From NCBI GenBank assembly GCA_964482055.1, contig CAYZVX010000042.1, positions 1 through 23,790 of the forward strand: a DNA stretch of 23,790 nucleotides, given 5' to 3'. A program made the translations under genes and the position numbers. The number at the start of each line of letters is the position of its first letter. Positions within the stretch are counted from its first letter, which is position 1. This document shows, in pieces, positions 7,901-15,188 of the stretch. This DNA is from G020354085 sp964482055. Lineage in GTDB: Bacteria > Pseudomonadota > Gammaproteobacteria > Acidiferrobacterales > Sulfurifustaceae. The notes beneath the pieces are model-generated. The model searched no databases. It saw only the letters and a list, made by a program, of their open reading frames with translations, and had not been told where the DNA came from.

Positions 7901-8512
7901 ATGACGGCATCCACCCTATTCGTCACCGCCGCGGTGCTCGGACTGCTCGCGTTCTTCGAGCCCTGCACCATCGCTACACACACGCTGTTCTCGGTACGTG
8001 CCCACGCGCGTCCGTGGCCGGGCTGTTGCCGCGAACTGCTGCTGCTCTGGCTCAGCCGCAGCCTGCTCGCCATAGCGCTCTTGCTGCTGGCACTGGCCAT
8101 GACCGCGCCGCCGGCCTGGGGAACTTATGTTCCGAGCGCGATTCTCGCGATCATGGCGACGGTGTACATCGTCTCGCGCTTCCAGTACATCCCCGTGCCG
8201 CATCTTGCGTTCCACAAACTCATCCCGGGCGGCGCGCGCCTGCCGCACGCGGTGCAGCTCGGGTTGACGCTGCCGGCCTGCACGCTGCCGCTGTTCCTTA
8301 TCGTGGCAGGCCTCACCATCACGCTCGATTCCTACCCGCTGGCCGTCATGGGCGGTTTGCTGTTTGCGAGCCTTTTTACGTTGCCGACCGCGGTCACCTC
8401 CGTGTCAGGATTGTCCGCGTCCGGCCAGCGTTTTCTCAAGCATTCGGCGCTTTCGACACCTTATATAACCGCCGCGCTGCTGTACGGAGCGGCTGCCTAT
8501 CTCCTGATCTGA
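7901..8512 (+). CDS. CcdA-like membrane thiol-electron carrier
   Basis: 203 residues with about six hydrophobic helices. CcdA/DsbD-beta proteins carry electrons across the inner membrane using one cysteine in each half. Here FFEPCTI (C22, helix 1) and LTLPACTLP (C127, helix 4) keep both cysteines next to prolines, as expected. A further C42-C43 pair lies in the first loop. The ATG is 1 bp after the thioredoxin stop, and the open frame upstream overlaps thioredoxin out of frame. I infer that it moves electrons from the small thioredoxin to the DsbG-like periplasmic protein. Confidence 0.85.
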   Translation: MTASTLFVTAAVLGLLAFFEPCTIATHTLFSVRAHARPWPGCCRELLLLWLSRSLLAIALLLLALAMTAPPAWGTYVPSAILAIMATVYIVSRFQYIPVPHLAFHKLIPGGARLPHAVQLGLTLPACTLPLFLIVAGLTITLDSYPLAVMGGLLFASLFTLPTAVTSVSGLSASGQRFLKHSALSTPYITAALLYGAAAYLLI

Positions 8513-8521
8513 GAGACTACT

Positions 8522-9202
8522 GTGGACATCGAATCCTTGCGCCTGGCGCTCACGCAGGCGAGCTCCGCGGGGCTCGCCCTCGGCTTCGCCGCCGGCTTCA
8601 TCTTCAGTTTCAATCCCGTGGCGATCGCCGCCATCCCGGTGACGCTCGCCTACGTCACCAAGGCCCACGAGCCGCGGCGCGCCGTGCGATTGGGTCTCGC
8701 CTTCATTGCCGGGATGGTCGTCACCCACGTGGTGCTGGGCGTGGGCGCGGCCCTGGGCGGCGGATGGGTCAAGAAGGTGATGGGGCGCGAGTGGGGCCTG
8801 GTGCTTGGGCCATTGCTGATCGTGCTCGGGCTCATGTGGCCGGGGTGGCTGAAGCTGCGGCTGCCGTGGTTTTCGATGCGCGGGGCGCGGGTGGCGGGTG
8901 TCTGGGGCGCGTTCGTGCTGGGCATCCCGTTTTCAGTGGCGATCTGCCCGTTCTGCACCCCGGCGCTGCTCGTGATGCTCACGGCCGCCGCCGGCATCGG
9001 CTCGGTGGCGTTCGGTTTCCTGCTGCTGCTGGCGTTCGCGCTCGGCCGTTCGGTGCCGATCATCCTCGGCGCCTGGGCGGTGGGTTGGCTCGAATCGCTC
9101 AAGGTGCTCACGCACTGGCAGAAGGCGTTCGAGATCGTGGGCGCGCTCACGCTCATCGGCAGCGGCGCTTATCTTATTAACGAATACTTTTTCCTCATGT
9201 AG
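8522..9202 (+). CDS. Second CcdA/DsbD-like membrane protein, one half lacking Cys
   Basis: 226 residues, about six membrane helices, GTG start 9 bp after the previous gene. The second half carries AICPFCTPALL (C142, C145). In the first half the position where CcdA normally has a Pro-Cys pair reads SFNPVAI, with no cysteine. It is therefore not a standard two-cysteine CcdA. It may act with the first CcdA-like protein or carry out a related transport task. Family membership is well supported by hydrophobicity and motif; the exact role is unknown. Confidence 0.75.
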   Translation: MDIESLRLALTQASSAGLALGFAAGFIFSFNPVAIAAIPVTLAYVTKAHEPRRAVRLGLAFIAGMVVTHVVLGVGAALGGGWVKKVMGREWGLVLGPLLIVLGLMWPGWLKLRLPWFSMRGARVAGVWGAFVLGIPFSVAICPFCTPALLVMLTAAAGIGSVAFGFLLLLAFALGRSVPIILGAWAVGWLESLKVLTHWQKAFEIVGALTLIGSGAYLINEYFFLM

Positions 9203-9210
9203 GAGCGGTC

Positions 9211-9609
9211 ATGGGGCAGTACCGCATCGGCGCGATCGCCGCGAAACTCGGCCTCACCGCCGATACGCTGCGCTATTACGAGAAAATCGGTCTGCTGCCA
9301 CGCATCGCGCGGCAAGACTCCGGTGTGCGGTTGTACAACGACCAGGATTTATCACGCCTGCGCTTCATCCAGCGCGCGCAGAAGATGGACTTTACGCTCG
9401 CCGAAATCGCCGAGCTCCTCAAGATGCGCGAGGCGCCGCACAAGGCGCGAGCGCGCGTGCGCGCGCTGACTGCGCGCAAACTGGCCGAAGTCGAGACGCG
9501 GCTGGCGGAGCTGAAAAGCCTGCGCAACGAGCTGGCGCTGTTGCTGAACCTCTGCACGGCGGGCGGGAAGAGCTGTGGCATCATAAAGGAGATCAACAAG
9601 CGCGGGTAA
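9211..9609 (+). CDS. MerR-family regulator of the thiol operon
   Basis: 132 residues. N-terminal MerR helix-turn-helix (YRIGAIAAKLGLTADTLRYYE), long coiled dimer helix, C-terminal loop with C115 and C122 (LLNLCTAGGKSCGII). ZntR/CadR/PbrR-type sensors also carry a cysteine near residue 79 at the start of the dimer helix; here that region reads MREAPHKARA, with none. Two C-terminal cysteines and no Cys-79 is the CueR-like pattern for monovalent metals, though the loop length (7 residues apart) is not exactly CueR's. Last gene of the operon, 8 bp after the CcdA-like gene. It probably binds the paired operators at 7532-7591. Confidence 0.85.
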   Translation: MGQYRIGAIAAKLGLTADTLRYYEKIGLLPRIARQDSGVRLYNDQDLSRLRFIQRAQKMDFTLAEIAELLKMREAPHKARARVRALTARKLAEVETRLAELKSLRNELALLLNLCTAGGKSCGIIKEINKRG

Positions 9610-9742
9610 CGAGATAACGACACCGTGCGCCTTCCGGGGCGAGATGGGGTACGGCACCGGAAAGGCAATGGCCGGGTCGCGGAAACGACGACAGGGTCGG
9701 TGTATTGGTGGCGCGGGGATGGGCCATTAGCATGCGAAGGAA
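9610..9742 (+). other. Spacer before the MFS gene
   Basis: 133 bp. No clear promoter or terminator is seen. The MFS and exporter genes could be read through from the upstream operon. Confidence 0.4.
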
Positions 9743-10843
9743 ATGAAACGACCGACCCGCAAACCCGCGCCCGGCACTTCTGCGGCACCTCCCAACGGCT
9801 GGCTAAACCGCACCGTCACGGGCGCGGGGCTCACCAGCGCGCTCGGCGATTTCTGCTACGAGACCACCACCGTGATCCTGCCCGGCTTTCTCGCCGTGCT
9901 CGGCATCCCGCCCGCGGCATTGGGCCCCATCGAAGGCGCCGCCGACNNNNNNNNNNNNNNNNNNNNNNNNNNNNNNNNNNNNNNNNNNNNNNNNNNNNNN
10001 NNNNNNNNNNNNNNNNNNNNNNNNNNNNNNNNNNNNNNNNNNNNNNGCGCCGCCGACACGGTGGGCGCGGTGGCGGGCCCGCTGCTCGGCGTGGCGCTGC
10101 TCGCTCTGGCGCAGGGCTGGCAGGGGGACGATGCCGAGGGGCCGTTTCGCTTCGTGTTGTGGTGGTCGCTCATCCCCGGGGTGCTGGCGGTGCTGGCGTT
10201 TCTCACGCTGGTTGAGGACCCGCAGCACTCGCCCAATCCGGCGCTGAAATTCCTGGGCTCGCTGCGCAGTCTACCCGCGGGCTACAAGCGCTACCTCGGC
10301 GCGGTCGGCGTGTTCGGGGTGGGTGATTTCTCGCACACGCTGCTGATCCTGGCCGCCACGGTGCTGCTGACGCAACGGCTCGGCGTGGTGCAGGCCGCGC
10401 AGATCGCGGGACTGTTGTACGTCTGGCGCAATGTCGTGCAGGTCGCGGCGTCCTGGCCGGTGGGGTGGCTCGCCGACCGTTTCGGCCCTCTGCCGGTACT
10501 GATCGCGGGCTACGTGCTCGGCACCGCCACGGCGGCGCTGACCGCGCTGGCGTTCTGGTTCGGCACTGACAACGTGGCGTGGTTCGCGGCCATCTTCGCC
10601 ATCGCCGGCCTGTATGTCGCCGTGCAGGAAGCGCTGGAGGCCACCGTCATCGCCGATATGGTCGAGGCCAAAACGTTGACCATGAGCCTCGGCGCCCTGG
10701 GCACGGTCAACGGTGTCGCCAAGTTCGTCTCCAGCGCCAGCGTGGGCGCGGTGTGGACGGCGCTGTCGCCGCTGGCGGCGTTCGTGCTGGCCGCCGCCTT
10801 CATGCTGGCGGGCACGTTCATGCTGCAACGGGTGCGCGCGTGA
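9743..10843 (+). CDS. MFS transporter, interrupted by assembly gap
   Basis: Inner-membrane major facilitator protein. The visible parts are residues 1-68 (with GAGLTSALGDFCYETTTVIL) and from about residue 103 on (AADTVGAVAGPLLG, then about eight hydrophobic helices). The reading frame is open on both sides of a 100-N filler, but the filler length is conventional, so the true frame and length are unknown. From memory of related MFS proteins, roughly 85 residues lie between the two visible ends, more than the 34 codons implied by the Ns. The stop overlaps the ATG of the arsenic exporter by one base, so the two genes are coupled. The substrate is unknown; linkage suggests a metalloid or organo-metalloid compound. 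The start has GAAGGAA very close to the ATG. Confidence 0.8.
   Translation: MKRPTRKPAPGTSAAPPNGWLNRTVTGAGLTSALGDFCYETTTVILPGFLAVLGIPPAALGPIEGAADXXXXXXXXXXXXXXXXXXXXXXXXXXXXXXXXXXAADTVGAVAGPLLGVALLALAQGWQGDDAEGPFRFVLWWSLIPGVLAVLAFLTLVEDPQHSPNPALKFLGSLRSLPAGYKRYLGAVGVFGVGDFSHTLLILAATVLLTQRLGVVQAAQIAGLLYVWRNVVQVAASWPVGWLADRFGPLPVLIAGYVLGTATAALTALAFWFGTDNVAWFAAIFAIAGLYVAVQEALEATVIADMVEAKTLTMSLGALGTVNGVAKFVSSASVGAVWTALSPLAAFVLAAAFMLAGTFMLQRVRA
9947..10046. other. Assembly gap (100 N)
   Basis: Exactly 100 N, the usual filler for a gap of unknown size. The 11 bases GCGCCGCCGAC occur on both edges, so assembly may have failed at this short GC-rich repeat. Confidence 0.98.
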
Positions 10844-11793
10844 TGGACCGCCTGGCGCTCGAACGACGCCAGCTGTGGATTTATCTCGTCGCGATCGCTC
10901 TCGGGCTCGCGGCCGGCAGCGCCGTGCCGGCGCTTGGGAAGAGCTTCGAGGCTTGGCTCTGGCCGGCGCTCGCGCTGTTGCTCTACGTCACCTTCGTACA
11001 GGTGCCGCTGCTGCACCTTGCCGAGGCGGTGCGCGATCACCGTTTTCTCGCCGCCGTGTTCGGCGGCAACTTCGTACTGGTGCCGCTACTGGTGTGGGGA
11101 CTGCTGTTCTGGCTGCCACCCGATCCGGTGCTGCGCGTGGGCGTGGCTTTGGTGCTGCTCGTGCCGTGCACCGACTGGTTCATAACCTTCAGCGCGCTCG
11201 GCGGCGGCGATGCGCCGCGCGCCATCGCGGTGACGCCGCTCAATCTGCTTGCGCAACTTCTGCTGCTGCCGCTCTATCTGTGGCTCATGGCGGGACCAGA
11301 CTTCAAGGCGGCGCTCGTGCCGGACGATCTCGCGCCGGCCGCGGCGGTCGTGTTCGTGCCGCTCATCGCGGCGGCGCTTACCGAGCGCTGGTTCGAGGCA
11401 CGGCGCCAGCGCGCCGTATGGCGCGAGCGTCTCGCCTGGTGGCCGGTGCCGCTGCTCGCGCTGGTCGTGTTCCTCATCGCCGGGGCGCAGGTCAGCGCAG
11501 CGCGTCATGCGCTCGGGTTGTTGCCGGTGGTGGTGCCGGTGTTCGTCGCGTTCCTTGTGCTGGCCGCACTGCTCGCCAAGGCCTTGGCCATCGCCATGAA
11601 ACTGCCCGCGCCCCAGGGCCGCACGCTCGCCTTGAGCCTCGGGACGCGCAACTCGTTCGTGGTGCTGCCGTTCGCGCTTGCGCTGCCCGCCGGCTGGGAA
11701 CCGGCCGTGGTGGTGATCGTCGCGCAGTCGCTCATTGAGCTGTTCGGGATGATGTTCTATTTGTGGTGGCTGCCGGGGCGGCTGTTCCGGTAG
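10843..11793 (+). CDS. ACR3-like arsenic exporter (bile acid:Na symporter family)
   Basis: 316 residues, about ten membrane helices. The segment VLLVPCTDWFITFSALGGGD (C109) matches the helix-4 region where ACR3 arsenite exporters carry their essential cysteine (PCTAMV in classical members). The D-W after PCT marks the divergent branch usually annotated as arsenic resistance protein. It likely exports arsenite or a related metalloid from the cytoplasm. The ATG overlaps the MFS stop (TGATG). A decayed copy of its last 27 codons recurs at 17894-17977. No arsR or arsC is seen nearby. Confidence 0.8.
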   Translation: MDRLALERRQLWIYLVAIALGLAAGSAVPALGKSFEAWLWPALALLLYVTFVQVPLLHLAEAVRDHRFLAAVFGGNFVLVPLLVWGLLFWLPPDPVLRVGVALVLLVPCTDWFITFSALGGGDAPRAIAVTPLNLLAQLLLLPLYLWLMAGPDFKAALVPDDLAPAAAVVFVPLIAAALTERWFEARRQRAVWRERLAWWPVPLLALVVFLIAGAQVSAARHALGLLPVVVPVFVAFLVLAALLAKALAIAMKLPAPQGRTLALSLGTRNSFVVLPFALALPAGWEPAVVVIVAQSLIELFGMMFYLWWLPGRLFR

Positions 11794-11920
11794 GCGCCGC
11801 CCAGACAGGCCGCCACGCCCCCGCGAATCGTGTGCCGACCTTCTTGATCCCGGCCCGTGGACTGAGCAGCACCGGCCGAACGCAAGCGGCAAGGCCGGGG
11901 CCCATTCCGCTGGAGACGCG

Positions 11921-12034
11921 ATGATGGGCAAGGGCGACATTCGTACGCGCCGCGGCAAGATCTTTCGCGGCACCCACGGCAAGACCCGCCCGCGCGGCAA
12001 GCGCAAACCGAAGACCGCCACGTCGAGCCGCTGA
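11921..12034 (+). CDS. Small ribosomal subunit protein bTHX, copy 1
   Basis: 37 residues, very basic, beginning MMGKGDIRTRRGKIFRGT. This matches the bTHX (Thx/S31e-like) peptide family, which begins MGKGD.RTRRGKIF and binds at the head of the 30S subunit. CTGGAGACGCG precedes ATGATG; the family start would be the second ATG. It differs from copy 2 (18153-18266) by one synonymous base (CGT/CGC). The approximately 47-bp upstream segment present at copy 2, which holds a promoter-like pair, is missing here, so this copy may depend on read-through from the exporter operon. Confidence 0.88.
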   Translation: MMGKGDIRTRRGKIFRGTHGKTRPRGKRKPKTATSSR

Positions 12035-12166
12035 GCGTAACGCCCTGAATGCGGCGGCGCTCGAACCGATCCGCAGCCTGGCACATCATGGGCGGCAGCG
12101 CCGCGAGGCCGCGCGTGCGTCGGAACCCGTCTGCCGGCTGTGTGAAGCTTGCCGAGTCTTGCGCCA

Positions 12167-12189
12167 GCCGTTATAGCTAGGATAACGGC
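12167..12189. repeat. Perfect 8-bp inverted repeat
   Basis: GCCGTTAT and ATAACGGC flank the 7-base spacer AGCTAGG. It is followed by AAAAA rather than T, so it is not a plus-strand terminator. It could be an operator or a relic; its function is unknown. Confidence 0.5.
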
Positions 12190-12368
12190 AAAAACACGCC
12201 ATGCCGCACCAGTCCCGGGCGGGCGCAGAGACCGGCCGAGCGATGCTCCCGCGCGCTGGAAGGCCGTCAGAATGCGAGGGCTTTGGTCACAGGCAAGGCA
12301 CACCTGAAGGGAGGTGCGCGCGGCTAAAGCACGCGCAGCAGCCGCGAGCTTCGCAGGTTACGGCGCGC

Positions 12369-12452
12369 ACCCATACCCGCCCCCCCCGGTGTCTCGCTGA
12401 CACGGCAGTCGCCGGCCTGTACGGCGGCCTGGGCGCATCCCGCCAGCGGCTC
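12369..12452 (-). pseudogene. Hydantoinase/5-oxoprolinase 3'-end remnant
   Basis: The minus-strand frame reads EPLAGCAQAAVQAGDC and then RVSETPGGAGMG. The intact gene at 18581-22201 ends EPLGACAQTAVQAGDC and then FVIETPGGGGYG. About 21 of 28 residues match. Only the last part of the gene is present, and the rest is absent, so it is a truncated relic. Confidence 0.85.
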
Positions 12453-12549
12453 GGGCTCTGGGCCGATACGTTGCGCGCTACTACGAAAAATCGGGCTCCT
12501 GCCCAGGGTCGCGAGTGGCGGCGTCGACGACCGCATCCGGCTGTTCGAC
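12450..12549 (+). pseudogene. Decayed MerR-family fragment
   Basis: The plus strand encodes LGLWADTLR, then after a 2-base shift YYEK, then after another shift GLLPRVASGGV..DRIRLFD. This parallels LGLTADTLRYYEKIGLLPR of the intact regulator at 9211-9609. The frame is broken twice and the rest of the gene is missing. It abuts the hydantoinase remnant with no spacer. Confidence 0.75.
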
Positions 12550-12676
12550 GCCCGAACCGGCACCGCCCCTGGCCAGGGAAGCGGTCTCGGCAACATTCCT
12601 TTTGGAGTATCGGGGCATTTAGCCCCTGCCCTCGTGGCCGTGAAGGCAAGCGGCCCTGGCGCAGGCGCGCGGGTCC

Positions 12677-12705
12677 GGAACCTTTCCGGGGGTGGCTGCG
12701 TCTTT
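12677..12705 (+). promoter_or_regulatory. ECF-type promoter of the sigma operon
   Basis: GGAACC (12677-12682), 16-bp spacer, CGTCTTT (12699-12705), 20 bp before the sigma gene ATG. The same boxes with the same spacer recur before the cupin (15274) and haemoglobin (16216) genes. A GGAAC-type -35 and CGTC-type -10 fit ECF sigma factors, so this is probably autoregulation. Confidence 0.85.
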
Positions 12706-12724
12706 AACGTGAAGGCAGACTTTC

Positions 12725-13342
12725 ATGCAACCCGACCCGCAGGAACGTGCGTTCTTTGAACAGGCCGTGACCGGCGTGCTGGACGGCCTGTACGGCGCGG
12801 CGCTGCGGCTCGCCAAGAACCGCGCCGATGCCGAGGACCTGGTGGCCGAAGCCGTGGCCAGAGCCTGGGCCCACCGCGACGCGCTGCATGATCCGCGGTG
12901 TTTCCGCCCTTGGATCTTCCGCATCCTCACCAACACCTTCCTCAGCAAGTGCCGCAAGCACGCCACCGAGTCGATCGAGGCGATGGCCGAAGGCTGCGCC
13001 GAGGACGACAGCGAGTCGCCGTTCTCGATCTTTGAGCGGCTGCATCAGCCGTTCCTGTTGTGGTGGGGCACACCGGAACAGGATTTCCTGAACAAAGTGC
13101 TGCGCGAGGACATCGAGCGCGCGCTCGACGCGCTGCCCGAGGCGTTCCGCGTCGTCGTCGTGCTCAACGATCTCGAGGGCTTCACTTACCAAGAGATCGC
13201 CGCGATGCTGGACGTGCCGGTCGGCACCGTGCGTTCGCGCTTGTCGCGCGCCCGCGGGCTGCTGCAACGCGCCCTTTGGGAGCAGGCGCAGGCGGCGGGT
13301 CTCGCGCCCGGCGCACCGGCATCGAAGACTGGCGTGGCCTGA
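12725..13342 (+). CDS. ECF sigma factor, SigR/RpoE-like
   Basis: 205 residues. Region sigma-2 (about 15-80: LYGAALRLAKNRADAEDLV, then RPWIFRILTNTFLSKCRK) and region sigma-4 (about 130-185: ALDALPEAFRVVVVLNDLEG, then GTVRSRLSRAR). The FRILTNTF motif resembles the SigR branch that is held by zinc anti-sigma factors. The next gene is a matching RsrA-like anti-sigma, 25 bp downstream. It probably directs transcription from the three GGAACC-N16-CGTCTTT sites in this window, including its own. The likely trigger is thiol oxidation or metal stress. Confidence 0.92.
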   Translation: MQPDPQERAFFEQAVTGVLDGLYGAALRLAKNRADAEDLVAEAVARAWAHRDALHDPRCFRPWIFRILTNTFLSKCRKHATESIEAMAEGCAEDDSESPFSIFERLHQPFLLWWGTPEQDFLNKVLREDIERALDALPEAFRVVVVLNDLEGFTYQEIAAMLDVPVGTVRSRLSRARGLLQRALWEQAQAAGLAPGAPASKTGVA

Positions 13343-13367
13343 CGGTGGAACCGCAAAGCGAGGCGCT

Positions 13368-13607
13368 ATGACGAACGTGAACCCGATCAACTGCGAGGAG
13401 GCGCTCAAGCATCTGTTCGAGTATCTCGATCATGAGCTCGACGCCGAGCACCATGCCCAGGTGGAGAAGCACCTGCGCACCTGCCGCGCCTGTTTCTCGC
13501 GCGCCGAGTTCGAGAAGCGGCTCAAGGGCAAGCTCGCCGGCCTGGGCCGGGAGGCGGCGCCGGCGAGCTTCGAGCTGCGCATCCGCAGGCTGCTCGATCG
13601 TTACTGA
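13368..13607 (+). CDS. RsrA-like zinc anti-sigma factor
   Basis: 79-residue soluble protein with a ZAS zinc motif: C9, H35, C39 and C42 (NCEEALKHLFEYLDHELD, then HLRTCRAC). The Cys-26-His spacing and the HxxxCxxC core match RsrA, in which oxidation of the zinc cysteines releases sigma. There is no membrane segment, so the signal is sensed in the cytoplasm. It lies between the sigma gene and the methyltransferase fusion gene (30 bp gap), which implies one operon. Family assignment is strong; the actual signal (oxidant, metal or metalloid) is inference. Confidence 0.9.
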   Translation: MTNVNPINCEEALKHLFEYLDHELDAEHHAQVEKHLRTCRACFSRAEFEKRLKGKLAGLGREAAPASFELRIRRLLDRY

Positions 13608-13637
13608 GCGTGGCCACACTGCCGCCAGGAGGAAACC

Positions 13638-15188
13638 ATGGTCGCTCTGGTCAGCCACAAGCGCGAGGCGATCTTGAAAGCAGTGCAAGACATGTACACC
13701 GAGGTCGCCACCTGCCCCAACCACGATTTTCACTTTCCCGTCGGGCGCCGGGCCTGCCGCCTGCTCGGCTATCCGGAGGAGGAACTGGATGCCCTGCCGC
13801 CGGGCGCAGTCGAGTCCTTTGCTGGCGTGGGCTACCCCTTCGCCGCCGACGCGATCCGCGCCGGCGACACGGTGCTCGACATCGGGTCGGGCTCGGGCAC
13901 CGATACGTTGATTGCCGCGCGCCGCGTGGGCCCGAAGGGCAAGGTCTACGCGCTTGATCTGACCGAGGCGATGCGCGCCAAGCTCAGGTCGAATGCAGCG
14001 CGCGCGGGCATCGATCACATCGAGGTCCTGGCCGGGAACGCCGAGGCCATCCCGCTGCCCGACCAGTCGGTCGATGTGGTCACGAGCAACGGCGTGCTCA
14101 ATCTCGTGCCGGACAAACCGAAGGCCATCGCCGAGATCTTCCGCGTGCTCAAACCCGGTGGGCGTATCCAGGTGAGCGACATCGCGCTCGCCAAGCCGGT
14201 CACGGCCCGGGCGCGGCGCGATCCCAAGCTGTGGGCCGAGTGCATCGTGGGGGCCGTCGAGGAGGACCACTATCACGAGCTGTTCCGCCGGGCGGGATTC
14301 AGGAATCTGGAGCACGTCGCAAGCTTCGACTATTTCACCCACGCGCCCGGCGAGGACACGCGCCTGATGGCCGGCTATTTCGGCGCGCACAGCGTCACCT
14401 TCCGCGCCCGCCGGCCGCAGGCCTGGGAGACCGCCGCGGCCGGCGATCACGCCGAGGTGCGCCGCTTTTTCGGCCACTTAGCCCGTCAAGTCGCCGGGAT
14501 CGCGGGTGCGCTCGCGGCGGGCGCCGCCTGCCTGGGGGTGCCGGCGCTCGTCTCGGCGATCGCCGCCCTCGGCGTCACGGCGCTCACCGACCACGCCACG
14601 CTCTATCCGCTGTTCGTCGCCTTCATCGCCTTCAGCCTCTGGCAGCTCTACGGCTCGGCGCGCGAACGCGGCACGCTGGCCCCCTTCGCCCTCGGGCTGG
14701 CAGGCGGCGTCACGGCGGCCGTGTTCCTGTGGCTGATGGTGACGGGCATCGTGCCGCTGCCGGAATGGGCCCTGTACGGCGCGTTCGGCGTGCTGGTCGC
14801 CGGCAGCCTCTGGGAGATCGGCGCGCGTTATTACGAGGACTGCATCGTGAAGGTGCGCCGCGAGATGACGCCCGGCGCGCAAAAGCGCCCGCCCGTGCCG
14901 CAGCTCACGCGCGGCGCCGCCCTCTCGATTGCAGCGGCCGCCGCGTTCTATGGCATGTACAAATCGGTGGACCTGCTCGCACCCAAGGCTGGGGCCAGCG
15001 AGATCGCCTGTTACGGCATCAACGCCTGCAAGGGCCAGACGCAGTGCGCCACCGCTTTCAACGCCTGCCCGGGGCAGAATGCCTGCAAGGGCAAAGGTTT
15101 CCGCTACGTTTCGGCCAAGGACTGCGCCGCACAGGGTGGCGTGCCGCTCAAGGGCTCACCGGCCGATCCCGCACGCAGAAGCGCTTGA
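13638..15188 (+). CDS. Fusion: ArsM-like methyltransferase + MerC-like membrane domain + bufferin-like Cys-rich tail
   Basis: 516 residues, start after AGGAGGAAACC. Residues 1-260: SAM-dependent methyltransferase of the ArsM-like group (motif I VLDIGSGSGTD at 79-89, SNGVLNLVPDK, LWAECIVGA). Of the three As-binding cysteines of classical ArsM, only the last (C202) is retained. Residues about 282-395: four membrane helices resembling MerC; the MerC Cys-Cys-Leu-Gly motif is here ACLGVPAL with one cysteine (C298). Residues about 424-502: a hydrophobic segment like a signal peptide, then a tail with C458, C464, C470, C477, C483 and C496 (CYGINACKGQTQC, NACPGQNACKGKG), resembling BufA2-type bufferin metallophores. 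Five helices would put the tail in the periplasm. No MNIO (DUF692) maturase gene is in the window. Third gene of the sigma operon. Confidence 0.85.
   Translation: MVALVSHKREAILKAVQDMYTEVATCPNHDFHFPVGRRACRLLGYPEEELDALPPGAVESFAGVGYPFAADAIRAGDTVLDIGSGSGTDTLIAARRVGPKGKVYALDLTEAMRAKLRSNAARAGIDHIEVLAGNAEAIPLPDQSVDVVTSNGVLNLVPDKPKAIAEIFRVLKPGGRIQVSDIALAKPVTARARRDPKLWAECIVGAVEEDHYHELFRRAGFRNLEHVASFDYFTHAPGEDTRLMAGYFGAHSVTFRARRPQAWETAAAGDHAEVRRFFGHLARQVAGIAGALAAGAACLGVPALVSAIAALGVTALTDHATLYPLFVAFIAFSLWQLYGSARERGTLAPFALGLAGGVTAAVFLWLMVTGIVPLPEWALYGAFGVLVAGSLWEIGARYYEDCIVKVRREMTPGAQKRPPVPQLTRGAALSIAAAAAFYGMYKSVDLLAPKAGASEIACYGINACKGQTQCATAFNACPGQNACKGKGFRYVSAKDCAAQGGVPLKGSPADPARRSA

Larger units (their letters stand above)
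11713..12452 (+). repeat. Duplicated segment, copy 1 (exporter end - bTHX - hydantoinase end)
   Basis: Contains the 3' end of the intact arsenic exporter, the first bTHX gene, and a decayed 3' end of a hydantoinase gene on the minus strand. The same order and orientation recurs at 17894-18676, where the exporter end is the remnant and the hydantoinase is intact. Shared blocks include GGTAGGCGCCGCCCAGACAG right after the exporter stop and the whole bTHX gene. The rest has diverged. Confidence 0.85.
12035..12724. other. Gene-free stretch built from gene remnants
   Basis: 690 bp with no intact gene. It holds an inverted repeat (12167-12189), a hydantoinase 3' remnant on the minus strand (12369-12452), a broken MerR-type fragment on the plus strand (12450-12549), and the ECF promoter (12677-12705). 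The abrupt joins suggest several past recombination events. Confidence 0.75.

Noticed and set aside
8014..9180. Plus-strand open frame of 388 codons
   Set aside because: It overlaps both CcdA-like genes in another frame and is Arg/Ala/His-rich with no membrane pattern or motif.
11691..11728. GGAACC followed 15 bp later by CGTC
   Set aside because: It lies inside the exporter coding sequence and has the wrong spacer (15 rather than 16) and no CGTCTTT; probably chance.
13182..14477. Minus-strand open frame of 431 codons
   Set aside because: It is antisense to the sigma, anti-sigma and methyltransferase genes, which have strong motifs.
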